DNA of 50,909 nt, taken from Pseudomonadota bacterium (GTDB taxonomy: Bacteria > Pseudomonadota > Alphaproteobacteria > Sphingomonadales > Sphingomonadaceae). The notes under the pieces were generated by a model. The model did no database searches, was not told the origin of the DNA, and saw nothing but the letters and a program-made list of their open reading frames with translations. A program made the translations under genes and the position numbers. Location: NCBI GenBank assembly GCA_023418595.1, contig JAEZZI010000015.1, positions 1 through 50,909 of the forward strand, read 5' to 3'. This document shows positions 16,010-24,310 of this stretch, one piece after another (the stretch's first letter is position 1; each line of letters starts with the position of its first letter).

Positions 16010-16801
16010 TCAGGCCGCGTCGCGCTTGCGCGGGTGGGTGGTGGCGACGATCCCGCCCGACAATTCCTTCACGCGCGGATAACGCTCGGCAACTTCGGGA
16101 GTGTAGCCCAGATTGAACACCGTCTCGCTCTTGTTCGGACGGTCGCCCTTCGCACGGTCGTAAAATGTGCCGAAAACGTGATCCCAGAAATAGCTGGTGA
16201 TCCCGAAATTGCCGTTTTCGTCATGGAAATGATGCGCCATGTGGTTCTTCTTCCACGCGGCGAGCAGCTTGTTCTTGGGCTTGTACGCCAGATGCTGAAT
16301 GCAGTGGCAGAATTCGTAGAAGGCGGTAGTCAGCAGACCCGTGGCGAAGGCTGCCATCGCCCCGCCGACGCCGCCGATGGCATAGCCGAACGGAATGCTC
16401 GCCAGCGCGATCGTCGGCAGCGTGGTGTGCAGCGCGCCGAACAGCACCTCCAGGTGATTGGGATCCTGGTGATGGTCGTAATGAATGCGCTTCCAGGTGG
16501 AGGCCATGCCAGGCACCTTGAACATCCAGTTGGAGTGCAGGATGAACCGGTGGATCAAATACCAGGCGAGCGGATAGATCATCGCCGCAACGACGATCGA
16601 CGCCAGCGTCTGGAGCAGGGTGGCGGGATAGTAGGCGAACACCACCATCGCCACGACCGACAGCGCCAGATAGGCGATGATCGCGGGATATTGGAAATAG
16701 GCGGCGACCAATTCCTTGAACGTCATCTTGTCCAGATGGTGCGACTTTTGCCAGAAACCCGGCTTCGCGCTTGCTGCCTTCATCACTGCAACCCTATTCA
16801 A
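16010..16801 (-). CDS. Fatty acid hydroxylase superfamily membrane protein, likely sphingolipid hydroxylase
   Basis: A 263-aa di-iron membrane enzyme. His clusters are HRFILH, HYDHHQDPNH (HxxHH), the later HCIQH and HMAHHFHD (HxxHH), which coordinate the di-iron site. At least four hydrophobic segments are visible. The stretch WKRIHYDHH resembles the Scs7/FA2H type, which 2-hydroxylates the fatty acid of sphingolipids. Sphingomonas glycosphingolipids are known to carry 2-hydroxymyristic acid, which fits. An alternative start is M7 (MKAASAK). It precedes the acyltransferase by 16 bp. Confidence 0.8.
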   Translation of the reverse strand: MNRVAVMKAASAKPGFWQKSHHLDKMTFKELVAAYFQYPAIIAYLALSVVAMVVFAYYPATLLQTLASIVVAAMIYPLAWYLIHRFILHSNWMFKVPGMASTWKRIHYDHHQDPNHLEVLFGALHTTLPTIALASIPFGYAIGGVGGAMAAFATGLLTTAFYEFCHCIQHLAYKPKNKLLAAWKKNHMAHHFHDENGNFGITSYFWDHVFGTFYDRAKGDRPNKSETVFNLGYTPEVAERYPRVKELSGGIVATTHPRKRDAA

Positions 16802-16894
16802 TGCTCGTCGTCGGACTTACCCAAAACTACGTGAACCTCCGCTGTGCAGACGCATTGCGGCGGTTTTGGGACCGTTTCGCTATGGAAAAACGGG

Positions 16895-17995
16895 CTATTC
16901 CTCGGTCCTGACCAACACCGCCTCGCCGATCATCGCGAACAGCAGGAACGGTGCCCAGGCCGCAAGAAACGGGGGATATGCCCCGAGATTGCCCATCGCC
17001 AGCGCGAAATTGTCGGCCACGAAATAGGCAAAGCCCAGCCCCATTCCAATAACGGCGCGCCAGAAAAGCTTGCCCGAGCGGGCGACGCCGAACGCGGCGA
17101 CCGCGCCCAGCAGCGGCATCAGGATGGATGAAAGCGGCCCCGACAGCTTGTGCCACAGCGCGCCTTTCAGCGCCTGTGTCGGGCGTCCAGCGGCTTCCAG
17201 ATCGTCGATCGCGGCGTTGAGCGCGCCGAAGGACAGGCCGTCGGCGTTGACGCTCGCAAGCGTGAACTGGTCGGGGCGAACGCCGGGGGCGAACCGCACG
17301 CTGCCGAGTTCGGTGACCCCGCCGGATGCCACATCGAACCGCCGCGCGCCCTCCATCCGCCAGCCATCGCCGTCGCGCCGCCCGGTCGATCCGCTGACCA
17401 CCGATCGCAACACGCCACCATCGCGTTCATAGATGGTGATGCCCCCCAGCTGCGCCGCATCGCCGCGCCCGCGCAACTGCTTCACCTCGATCAGATTGTC
17501 GCGTTCGCGCACCCAGACATTGGCGCGGTCGCCGCGGTCGATGGGGATCGGGCCGAAATCCACCGCTTCCCATTGCTGGAGCGTGGCGGTCGCGCGCGTC
17601 ACGATGCGGTCGTTGAAGGCGAAGGAGAGCGCGGCGACGGCGAAACTCGCAAGGACCAAAGGCGCCAGAATCTGGTGCGCCGACAGCCCGCCCGCCTTCA
17701 TCGAGATAACCTCGCTGTTCTGGTTGAGCGTCGACAGGGTGATGATGGTGCCGAGCAGCACCGAAAAGGGCAGGAAGCGCGCGATGATCTGCGGCGTCCG
17801 CAAGCTGACATAGCGCCAGATTTCCGCCTGTCCGTTACCGTCGAACGCGAGAATCTTGCCGCTTTCCGACAACAGGTCGAGCGTCTGGAGCACCAGCACC
17901 AGCCCCGCCATGATGGCAAAGGTCCGCAGCAGGAACATCTTTGCCATGTACCAGGCAATGGTCCGCGACGGGAAAAACTGCACCTGGCTGGTCAT
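16895..17995 (-). CDS. lptG: LptG-type permease of the LPS/glycolipid export ABC transporter
   Basis: A 366-aa LptF/LptG-family permease (YjgP/YjgQ). Three membrane segments lie in the N-terminal third (RTFAIMAGLVLVLQTLDLL, the FLPFSVLLGTIITLSTLNQNSE region, and ILAPLVLASFAVAAL). A periplasmic beta-jellyroll follows (about 125-265), then three C-terminal segments (SSILMPLLGAVAAF onward). LNQNSEVISMKAGGLS is the coupling-helix motif. The open frame continues upstream, but the ATG at 17995 overlaps the lptF stop as ATGA. In canonical systems LptFG with LptB2 extract LPS. Here the gene lies among sphingolipid genes. Confidence 0.92.
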   Translation of the reverse strand: MTSQVQFFPSRTIAWYMAKMFLLRTFAIMAGLVLVLQTLDLLSESGKILAFDGNGQAEIWRYVSLRTPQIIARFLPFSVLLGTIITLSTLNQNSEVISMKAGGLSAHQILAPLVLASFAVAALSFAFNDRIVTRATATLQQWEAVDFGPIPIDRGDRANVWVRERDNLIEVKQLRGRGDAAQLGGITIYERDGGVLRSVVSGSTGRRDGDGWRMEGARRFDVASGGVTELGSVRFAPGVRPDQFTLASVNADGLSFGALNAAIDDLEAAGRPTQALKGALWHKLSGPLSSILMPLLGAVAAFGVARSGKLFWRAVIGMGLGFAYFVADNFALAMGNLGAYPPFLAAWAPFLLFAMIGEAVLVRTEE

Positions 17996-19185
17996 GTCCG
18001 CATCTTTCTGCGGCCGGGGAGCAGCTTGCCGACCGCCTTGCCCAGCTTGGCCGCGACGCGGTCGATCGCGCCGATCGGCTGGCCGCCGGGGACATAGGCG
18101 ATCTGGTAGAACATCCAGAAGACGAGCGCGGCGAACAGCGCGAACGGCCCCCACAGCGCCAGCACGGGATCGATCCGGCCGAGGGCTGCGACCGATTCGG
18201 TATATTCGTTCACCTTGTGGATCGTCACGATCATCACGATCGCGAGAAACACGCCGAGCGCGGAAGTCGATCGTTTGGGCGGGACGCCGAGTGCAAGCGC
18301 GAGCAAGGGCAACAGGAACATCGTCGCCACTTCGACGACACGGAAATGGAAGTTGGCGGCGCTGGCGTCGCGATCCTCTTTCGGCACCTGCGGATTTTTG
18401 CTGACCTGCATCAGTTCGACCAACGTGCGTTCGAGGTCGCGGCCGCCGCGGGGGCGAAAATTCTCGAACCGCGGCAGGTCGATCGGCAGATCGTGCGCGG
18501 TGAAGGACAACACCCGCGGCTCGGTGAAGCTGGGCGAATTATGGACCAGATTTCCGTTGGTCAGGCGAAAGATGATCACGTCGGGGTCGTCGGTCGCAAG
18601 AAACTGTCCGGCCTCTGCGGTGGCGGCGAGATAGCTGCCCTCGCCGGTGTTAACATGGACGAAGATACCCGACAGGCGTGCGCCGTCATCCTCGCTTTCC
18701 TCGATCCGCAGCGTCATGCGGTCGCCAAAGGTCGTGAATTCGCCGACCTTGATCGACGCGCCCAGCGCGCCCGAGCGAAGCTCGAACCGCAACTCCTCGT
18801 AATTGTAGCGGGCGTTGGGCTGAATATAGCCGACGATCGCGAGGTTGAGCGCGGCAAGCACGATGGCGTAGAAATAGGGGACGCGCAGCAGCCGCCCATA
18901 GCTCATCCCGACACCGCGAAGCACGTCGAGTTCGGAGGTCGTCGCCAGCTTTCGGAAGGCGAGCAGGATGCCGAGCAGCAGTCCGATCGGGATGCCGAGC
19001 CCCAGATATTCGGGTAGCAGATTGGCGAGCATCCGCCACACCACGCCGACGGGACCGCCTTCGGTCGCGACGAAATCGAACAGCCGCAGCATCCGGTCGA
19101 GCACCAGCAGCATCGCCGCGATCAGCAACGTCGAGAACAGCGGCACCGCGATCAGGCGGGCCATGTATCGGTCGATCGACTGCAT
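17992..19185 (-). CDS. lptF: LptF-type permease of the LPS/glycolipid export ABC transporter
   Basis: A 397-aa partner of LptG with the same layout: membrane segments near 10-30, 50-78 and 100-122, a jellyroll domain (about 125-270), and three more segments (about 285-375). FRKLATTSELDVLRGVGMS is the coupling helix that contacts the LptB ATPase. It starts at 19185 (MQSIDRYMARLIAVPLF) and ends in a basic tail overlapping lptG. LptF lies 181 bp downstream of spt, with a repeat between. No lptB, lptC or lptA is in the window. Confidence 0.92.
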   Translation of the reverse strand: MQSIDRYMARLIAVPLFSTLLIAAMLLVLDRMLRLFDFVATEGGPVGVVWRMLANLLPEYLGLGIPIGLLLGILLAFRKLATTSELDVLRGVGMSYGRLLRVPYFYAIVLAALNLAIVGYIQPNARYNYEELRFELRSGALGASIKVGEFTTFGDRMTLRIEESEDDGARLSGIFVHVNTGEGSYLAATAEAGQFLATDDPDVIIFRLTNGNLVHNSPSFTEPRVLSFTAHDLPIDLPRFENFRPRGGRDLERTLVELMQVSKNPQVPKEDRDASAANFHFRVVEVATMFLLPLLALALGVPPKRSTSALGVFLAIVMIVTIHKVNEYTESVAALGRIDPVLALWGPFALFAALVFWMFYQIAYVPGGQPIGAIDRVAAKLGKAVGKLLPGRRKMRT

Positions 19186-19287
19186 GAAGGCGGGCCGGGT
19201 CCGTGTCGCGTGTGGGTGGGCGGCAAGGCCCGGTGAGGGGAGGATATAGGCGAGGGCGGGGCGGGCGTCACCCCCTAGCCCAATGCC

Positions 19288-19365
19288 GTCATCCCAGCGA
19301 AAGCTGGGACATCAGGCCGCATTCCTCGCATGATCGCACGATATCCCAGCTTTCGCTGGGATGAC
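19288..19365. repeat. Inverted repeat, GTCATCCCAGCGAAAGCTGGGA type
   Basis: Two 22-bp arms (19288-19309 and 19344-19365) are exact reverse complements around a 34-base centre. Each arm is itself partly palindromic. The right arm ends one base before the spt stop codon, so it probably forms the end of the spt transcript or attenuates read-through into lptF. Confidence 0.9.
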
Positions 19366-19366
19366 G

Positions 19367-20632
19367 TTATTGTGAGAGCACACCGACCGCTTCACCCGCC
19401 GCCTTGAACATGCCCAGCACCGTCCGGATCTGCTCCGGCGTGTGTTCCGCGCACAGCGAACAGCGCAGCAGATATGTCCCCGCGGGCGTCGCGGGCGGGC
19501 GGGCCATGTTGACGTAGAGACCGCCGTCGAGCAGCGCCTGCCACATCGCCACGGCTTGCGTCTGATCTTCCAGGATTACCGCGATGATGGCGGATTCGCA
19601 GGTTTTGGTGCCGAGCTTGAAGCCCATTTCGGTAAGCCCTGCGTGCAGCGTTCGCGCGCTTTCCCACAGCCGCGCCCGCTTGTCGTGCGCGGTCATCAGC
19701 TTGCGGATCGAGGTCGCGGCGGTCGCGACGACCGACGGCGGCAGCGATGCGGTGAAGATATAGGGGCGGCAGGCAAGGCGGATCGCCTCGAACTTCGGAT
19801 GGTTCGAAATGCAGAAGCCGCCGACCGTGCCGACCGATTTGGAAAAGGTGCCGACGACGAAATCGACATCGGCTTCCAGCCCCAGTTCCTCGTACACGCC
19901 GCGCCCGTTGGGGCCGTAGAATCCCATCGAATGCGCTTCGTCGGAAAGCACCATCGCGCCGTGCTTTTTGGCGACCGCGACCATTTCCTTCAGCGGAGCG
20001 ATGTCGCCAAGCATCGAATAGACGCCCTCCAGCACCACCAGCTTGCCGACGCCTTCAGGCAGGCGACCGAGGCGCTTGTCGAGGTCGTTCACGTCATTGT
20101 GGCGAAAGCGGACGATTTCCGCGTCGCCCTGCTTGCAACCGTCATAGATCGAGGCGTGGCTGTCGGCGTCGAGGATGACGTAATCGCCCTTGCCGGCGAG
20201 CGTCGAGATCATGCCGAGATTGGCCATGTATCCGGTCGAAAACACGATCGCGCCCGACACGCCGTAGAAATCGCGCAGCGCCTGTTCGACCTCCATATGG
20301 TCGCGGAAGGTGCCGTTGAGCATCCGGCTGCCGTTGGTGCCCGACCCGAAGCGGTCGAGCGCGTCCTTGCCCGCCTGGATCACGTCGGGGTCGAAGGTCA
20401 TGCCCATGTAATTGTAGGTGCCGAGCAGGATCGTGTCCTTGCCCTTGATGACGGCCTCGGTCGGTGATTTCACCTTGTCCATCACGATCGCGAACGGATC
20501 GGTGACGCCGGTATCGATCAGCGCCTGACGCTCGGCGATCAGGCCGTCGAATTTGGACATAAGATCGCGGTCGGCGCCTTCGGGTGGGGCACCGCCGGGA
20601 AGGGCGTGGGGAGTGGCGGCGGCTTCGGTCAT
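19367..20632 (-). CDS. spt: Serine palmitoyltransferase
   Basis: SPT (421 aa) condenses L-serine and palmitoyl thioester to 3-ketodihydrosphingosine, the first step of sphingolipid synthesis. It is a soluble PLP enzyme of the alpha-oxoamine synthase family. Key residues sit at the positions known for the S. paucimobilis enzyme: H159 (DADSHAS), D231 and H234 (DEAHS), and K265 (GTFSKSVG), the PLP lysine. Length matches the characterised 420-residue enzyme. The open frame extends through an upstream repeat; the ATG at 20632 (MTEAAATPHA) is the sensible start. A dedicated ACP lies upstream. Confidence 0.96.
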   Translation of the reverse strand: MTEAAATPHALPGGAPPEGADRDLMSKFDGLIAERQALIDTGVTDPFAIVMDKVKSPTEAVIKGKDTILLGTYNYMGMTFDPDVIQAGKDALDRFGSGTNGSRMLNGTFRDHMEVEQALRDFYGVSGAIVFSTGYMANLGMISTLAGKGDYVILDADSHASIYDGCKQGDAEIVRFRHNDVNDLDKRLGRLPEGVGKLVVLEGVYSMLGDIAPLKEMVAVAKKHGAMVLSDEAHSMGFYGPNGRGVYEELGLEADVDFVVGTFSKSVGTVGGFCISNHPKFEAIRLACRPYIFTASLPPSVVATAATSIRKLMTAHDKRARLWESARTLHAGLTEMGFKLGTKTCESAIIAVILEDQTQAVAMWQALLDGGLYVNMARPPATPAGTYLLRCSLCAEHTPEQIRTVLGMFKAAGEAVGVLSQ

Positions 20633-20648
20633 GGCTTCGTTCCCAAAA

Positions 20649-20746
20649 CCGTTCGTCCCGAGCGAAGTCGAGGGGCTTTGCGGAGCGCAGTCGAGGCGTT
20701 CCCGCTCCGCTCGAAAATGCCCCTCGACTTCGCTCAAGACGAACGG
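20649..20746. repeat. Inverted repeat between acp and spt, CGTTCGTCCCGAGCGAAGTCGAGG type
   Basis: Arms 20649-20676 and 20719-20746 pair over 28 bp with two mismatches. A second, shorter inverted element (GGAGCGCAGTCGAGGCGTTCCCGCTCC) is nested in the centre. Same family as 24186-24305. Confidence 0.88.
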
Positions 20747-20754
20747 ATCAAAAG

Positions 20755-21000
20755 TCAGTTCTTCTTCAATTTCTCGACCGCATCGACCAACTGGCTGACG
20801 GTCTCGATCTCTGCCTGCATGTTCATGGTGATGAGGATGTCGAATTCGTCCTCCACCGCGGCGACGAAATCCATCACCGTCAGGCTGTCCCATTCGAGAT
20901 CGCCGGCGAAAGTCGTGGCTTCGGTCAGCGCGACGCCCTTCTTGTTGAACGGTTCGATCTGGGCCTTGACGGTTTCAAACGTGGCGGCGCGGTCGCTCAT
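20755..21000 (-). CDS. Acyl carrier protein of the sphingolipid locus
   Basis: An 81-aa acyl carrier protein. Ser39 in LEWDSLTVMDFV is the phosphopantetheine attachment site. The protein is acidic, but the C-terminus VEKLKKN is basic, unlike housekeeping AcpP. It lies directly upstream of spt, so it probably supplies the acyl thioester used by SPT or by the downstream N-acyltransferase, as proposed for the ACP in the Caulobacter ceramide cluster. The reductase gene lies 42 bp upstream. Confidence 0.88.
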   Translation of the reverse strand: MSDRAATFETVKAQIEPFNKKGVALTEATTFAGDLEWDSLTVMDFVAAVEDEFDILITMNMQAEIETVSQLVDAVEKLKKN

Positions 21001-21042
21001 AATGATGCTTTCAAAGTCGGTGCGAGTATGGGTTGGGCGCTT

Positions 21043-21948
21043 CTATAGCAGCCCGCGCGCGCGATACCATGCCGCGGTGTCGGCGAGACCCTGTGGCGTG
21101 GTGATTTGCGGCTGCCACAGGTCGGCGGGGGGCTTTGCGTGAGGGGTCGCCGTCCAGTCGGGATGGCAGAAATAATCGACGCGGTCGCGGGTGAGCTTGG
21201 CGTGCTCGCCGCGCACCATGCCGTCCGCGCGGGCAGCCGCGCGCATCACCCAGCGCGGCATGGCAAGCGGGCGGACGCGCTTGCCGACCGCCGCGCCGAT
21301 CGCGTGCGCGAATTCGGCATGGCTCCAGCCCCCGTCGCGGCCGTCATCGGGTTCGTAGATATGCTTGCCGGGATCTGAATCGGCGAGCGTCAGGAGCAGG
21401 CGCGCCAGATCGGCGACGTGGATCACCGACAGGCGCCCGCTGGGGGGGAGCAGCGCGAGGCCTTTGCTGGCCAGGCGGAACAGCTCAAACATTTCCATGT
21501 CGCCGGGACCATAGACGGCGGGCGGGCGGACGGTCGTCCAGTCGAGGTCGGACGCCGTAACCAGCGCCTCGGCCTCCGCTTTCGACCAGCCATAGTCGGA
21601 GAGCCCGGGTTCGCGCGCGGCGAGGCTGGACACCTGAACGAAGCGCCGCAGGTCCGCGCGGGTCGCAGCAGCGATCATCGCGCGGGTGCCCTCGATATTG
21701 CCCCGCGCGAAGCCATCGCGGCTGGGGGCGTTCACGACGCCTGCGACGTGGATCGCGGCGTCGGCACCGGTCATCAGCCGGTCAAGCGCATCGGGCGTGT
21801 CGAGCGCGCCATCCACCCACGTCACGCCGTCGCGCGATGGTTGCGGACGGCGGGTGAGGGCGCGGACCCGACGCCCCCCGGCCAGCGCCAGGTCGATCAG
21901 GGTCGAACCGACGAACCCCGTGCCGCCGGTGATGGCGAGAAGGGTCAA
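21043..21948 (-). CDS. NAD(P)-dependent epimerase-like protein, candidate 3-ketosphinganine reductase
   Basis: A 301-aa extended short-chain dehydrogenase. The Rossmann motif TGGTGFVG is near residue 7-14. The catalytic Tyr-Lys pair appears in YGWSKAEAEALV. In Caulobacter an epimerase-like protein encoded beside spt reduces 3-ketosphinganine, so this neighbour of acp and spt is a good candidate for that step. The start is unusual: a TTG at 21948 overlapping the proB stop (TTGA). The upstream open frame has no better start before the Rossmann motif. Function is inferred from position and fold. Confidence 0.72.
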   Translation of the reverse strand: MTLLAITGGTGFVGSTLIDLALAGGRRVRALTRRPQPSRDGVTWVDGALDTPDALDRLMTGADAAIHVAGVVNAPSRDGFARGNIEGTRAMIAAATRADLRRFVQVSSLAAREPGLSDYGWSKAEAEALVTASDLDWTTVRPPAVYGPGDMEMFELFRLASKGLALLPPSGRLSVIHVADLARLLLTLADSDPGKHIYEPDDGRDGGWSHAEFAHAIGAAVGKRVRPLAMPRWVMRAAARADGMVRGEHAKLTRDRVDYFCHPDWTATPHAKPPADLWQPQITTPQGLADTAAWYRARGLL

Positions 21949-23072
21949 AGCACCGCCATATGGCTGCGGTGCACCAGTGCCGATCGCGGGGCATAGCCCA
22001 GGATGTGGAGAATATCCTCGCTGCGCCGCCCGACGATCTTGCACGCATCGGCATAGTCATATTCGGCGAGGCCGCGCGCGATGCGGCGACCGCCCGAATC
22101 GCGGATGACCACCAGGTCGCCGCGGTGAAAATCGCCCTCGATGCGAAGCGCGCCCGCCGGCAGCAGGCTCGATCCGCGCTGAAGGGCGGCGACCGCGCCG
22201 GCATCGACGATGATCGTGCCGACTTCGCTGATGCCGCCCGCCAGCCATGCCTTGCGCGCGGTCGCATCGCCTTCGCCGACGAAGACGGTGCCGTGCGAGG
22301 TATCGGTGAAGCGGCGTAGCGCATGGGGAATGCGCCCCGAAATGATCGCCATGTGCATCCCCGATCCGGTGGCGATCCGCGCCGCCTCGATCTTGGACAC
22401 CATCCCGCCCGATCCCATGCCCGATGCCGAACCGGTATCGGCCATCGCCTCGATCTCCGCCGAAATGCTGGGGACGACCGGGATCATCTTTGCATCGGGA
22501 TTGCGCATCGGGTTGCTGTCGTACAACCCGTCGATGTCGGACAGCAGGATCACGCCCTGCGCGTTCGCGGCCTGGCCGACGCGTGCCGCCAGCCGGTCGT
22601 TGTCGCCAAAGCGGATGCGTTCGGTCGCGACCGTGTCGTTTTCATTGACGATCGGCACGACGCCCAGGCTCAGCAACCGCCCCAAAGTCGCGGAGGCGTT
22701 GAGGTAGCGGCGGCGATCCTCGAGATCGCCCAGCGTCACCAGCACCTGTGCGGCGTTCAGCCCGCGGCTGGAGAGGAGTTCCGCCCAGACCTGCGCGAGC
22801 GCGATCTGGCCGGTCGCCGCCGATGCCTGCGCGTCCTCCAGGCTGCCGCGCCCGCCATTGGGCAGGCCCAGCCGCCGCGCCCCCAGCGCGATCGCGCCCG
22901 ACGAAACGATCGCGACCTGTTGCCCTGCGCTGACCCGCTCGACCAGATCGCTGGCAAAGGTTTCCAGCCAGGCGCGCTTCACCCGACCTTCGTCGTCGAC
23001 CAGCAGCGCCGATCCGACTTTCAGGACCAACCGCGGGCATTGCGCGGGCCAAAAACGATCCGCTTCGCTCAT
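21945..23072 (-). CDS. proB: Glutamate 5-kinase
   Basis: ProB (375 aa) phosphorylates glutamate in the first step of proline synthesis. The amino-acid kinase domain starts PRLVLKVGSALLVD and contains VSSGAIALG, VPIVNENDTV and the GSGGMVSKIEAA block. A PUA domain makes up the C-terminal quarter (GALRIEGDFHRGDLVVI onward). The ATG at 23072 overlaps the obgE stop as ATGA; an earlier in-frame ATG at 23084 lies inside obgE. The stop overlaps the TTG of the reductase gene. Confidence 0.95.
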   Translation of the reverse strand: MSEADRFWPAQCPRLVLKVGSALLVDDEGRVKRAWLETFASDLVERVSAGQQVAIVSSGAIALGARRLGLPNGGRGSLEDAQASAATGQIALAQVWAELLSSRGLNAAQVLVTLGDLEDRRRYLNASATLGRLLSLGVVPIVNENDTVATERIRFGDNDRLAARVGQAANAQGVILLSDIDGLYDSNPMRNPDAKMIPVVPSISAEIEAMADTGSASGMGSGGMVSKIEAARIATGSGMHMAIISGRIPHALRRFTDTSHGTVFVGEGDATARKAWLAGGISEVGTIIVDAGAVAALQRGSSLLPAGALRIEGDFHRGDLVVIRDSGGRRIARGLAEYDYADACKIVGRRSEDILHILGYAPRSALVHRSHMAVL

Positions 23073-24130
23073 ATCGGCGACCACTCCTTGGCGGGTTCGT
23101 CCCCCTCATCGTCGCCCGCGTCGGGCGTACTGCCTGCTTCCGGCCCGATCACCTCGATCAGCCGGTCGAGCACCGCGTCGACCCCGATGCCGGTCGCGCC
23201 CGACATGGGAAGCACCTGCGCGCCGCCCGACGCCTCGACCAGATCGGCGGTCAGCGCCTCGGTCAGCTCGTCGTCGAGCAGATCGGCCTTGTTGAGCGCG
23301 ATCACCTCGGGTTTGTCGGTCAGGTCGGCGCCGTAGGCCTCAAGCTCCGACCGCACGATGCGGTAGGCCTCGGCGGGGTTTTCGCCATGCGCGTCGACCA
23401 GATGGAGCAGCACGCGGCAGCGCTCGATATGACCCAGGAACCGGTCGCCGATACCGACGCCTTCGGCTGCGCCCTCGACCAGCCCCGGAATGTCCGCGAC
23501 GACGAATTCGCGCGCCTTGTGGCTGACCACGCCCAGTTGAGGCCGGGTGGTGGTGAAGGCATAGGCGCCGACCTTGGCATTGGCATTGGTCACCGCGTTG
23601 ATGAAGGTCGACTTGCCCGCATTGGGCAGGCCGACAAGCCCGCAATCGGCGAGCAATTTCAGCCGCAGCCACACCCACGCCTCTTCGCCCGGCCAACCGG
23701 TGCCGTGCTGGCGCGGCGCGCGGTTGGTCGATGTCTTGTAGCTGAGGTTGCCGCGGCCGCCGTCGCCGCCCTTCAGGAACACGACGCGCTCGCCTTCCCT
23801 GGTCAAGTCGAACAACAGCGTGCGATCCTCGTCATCGGCCAGGATCTGCGTGCCGACGGGCACCTTGATGACCAGATCGCGGCCGCCCGCGCCGGTCTTG
23901 TTCGACCCCGCACCACCCTTGCCGCGGGGTGCGCGGAAATGCTGGGTGTAGCGGAAATCGATGAGGGTGTTCAGCCCGTGGGCGGCTTCGAACACGATGT
24001 CGCCGCCCTTGCCGCCGTTGCCGCCGTCGGGGCCGCCATATTCGATGAACTTCTCACGCCGGAAGCTGACGGCGCCGCCGCCTCCGGCGCCCGATCGCAC
24101 GAAGATTTTTGCCTGATCCAGGAAATGCAT
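23069..24130 (-). CDS. obgE: Obg GTPase (ribosome assembly / stress GTPase)
   Basis: ObgE/CgtA (353 aa) is an essential GTPase of late 50S assembly. The glycine-rich Obg fold begins MHFLDQAKIFVRSGAGGGG (1-19). The G domain has the P-loop GLPNAGKST (167-175), the TTTRPQLG switch, DIPGLVEGA and the NKAD specificity motif. An acidic tail ends the protein. The frame extends upstream, including an ATG at 24139, but the conserved family start is the ATG at 24130. Unlike most genomes, rplU-rpmA is not adjacent; those genes lie about 4 kb away. Confidence 0.94.
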   Translation of the reverse strand: MHFLDQAKIFVRSGAGGGGAVSFRREKFIEYGGPDGGNGGKGGDIVFEAAHGLNTLIDFRYTQHFRAPRGKGGAGSNKTGAGGRDLVIKVPVGTQILADDEDRTLLFDLTREGERVVFLKGGDGGRGNLSYKTSTNRAPRQHGTGWPGEEAWVWLRLKLLADCGLVGLPNAGKSTFINAVTNANAKVGAYAFTTTRPQLGVVSHKAREFVVADIPGLVEGAAEGVGIGDRFLGHIERCRVLLHLVDAHGENPAEAYRIVRSELEAYGADLTDKPEVIALNKADLLDDELTEALTADLVEASGGAQVLPMSGATGIGVDAVLDRLIEVIGPEAGSTPDAGDDEGDEPAKEWSPI

Positions 24131-24185
24131 ATGCGCCATGTAGCGAAATCGGCAGATTTCGCCAGTGGTGTGGGGGAAACTAACC

Positions 24186-24305
24186 CAATCCGTTCGTCCC
24201 GAGCGTAGTCGAGGGACATTTTCGAGCGAAGCGAGAATGCGGTAGTAAGGAGCCTCGGCTACGCTCGGCAAGGCCCCTCGACTTCGCTCGGGACGAACGG
24301 ATTGG
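24186..24305. repeat. Inverted repeat upstream of obgE, CGTTCGTCCCGAGCG type
   Basis: Arms near 24186-24215 and 24274-24305 are complementary over about 30 bp with a few mismatches. The loop of about 58 bases holds a shorter copy of related sequence. It separates obgE from the tetR gene. Confidence 0.85.
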
Positions 24306-24310
24306 GGCTG

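Noticed and set aside
16895..18154. Longer start of lptG (419 aa)
   Set aside because: The first 53 residues are the out-of-frame translation of the lptF end; the ATGA overlap at 17995 gives the family start.
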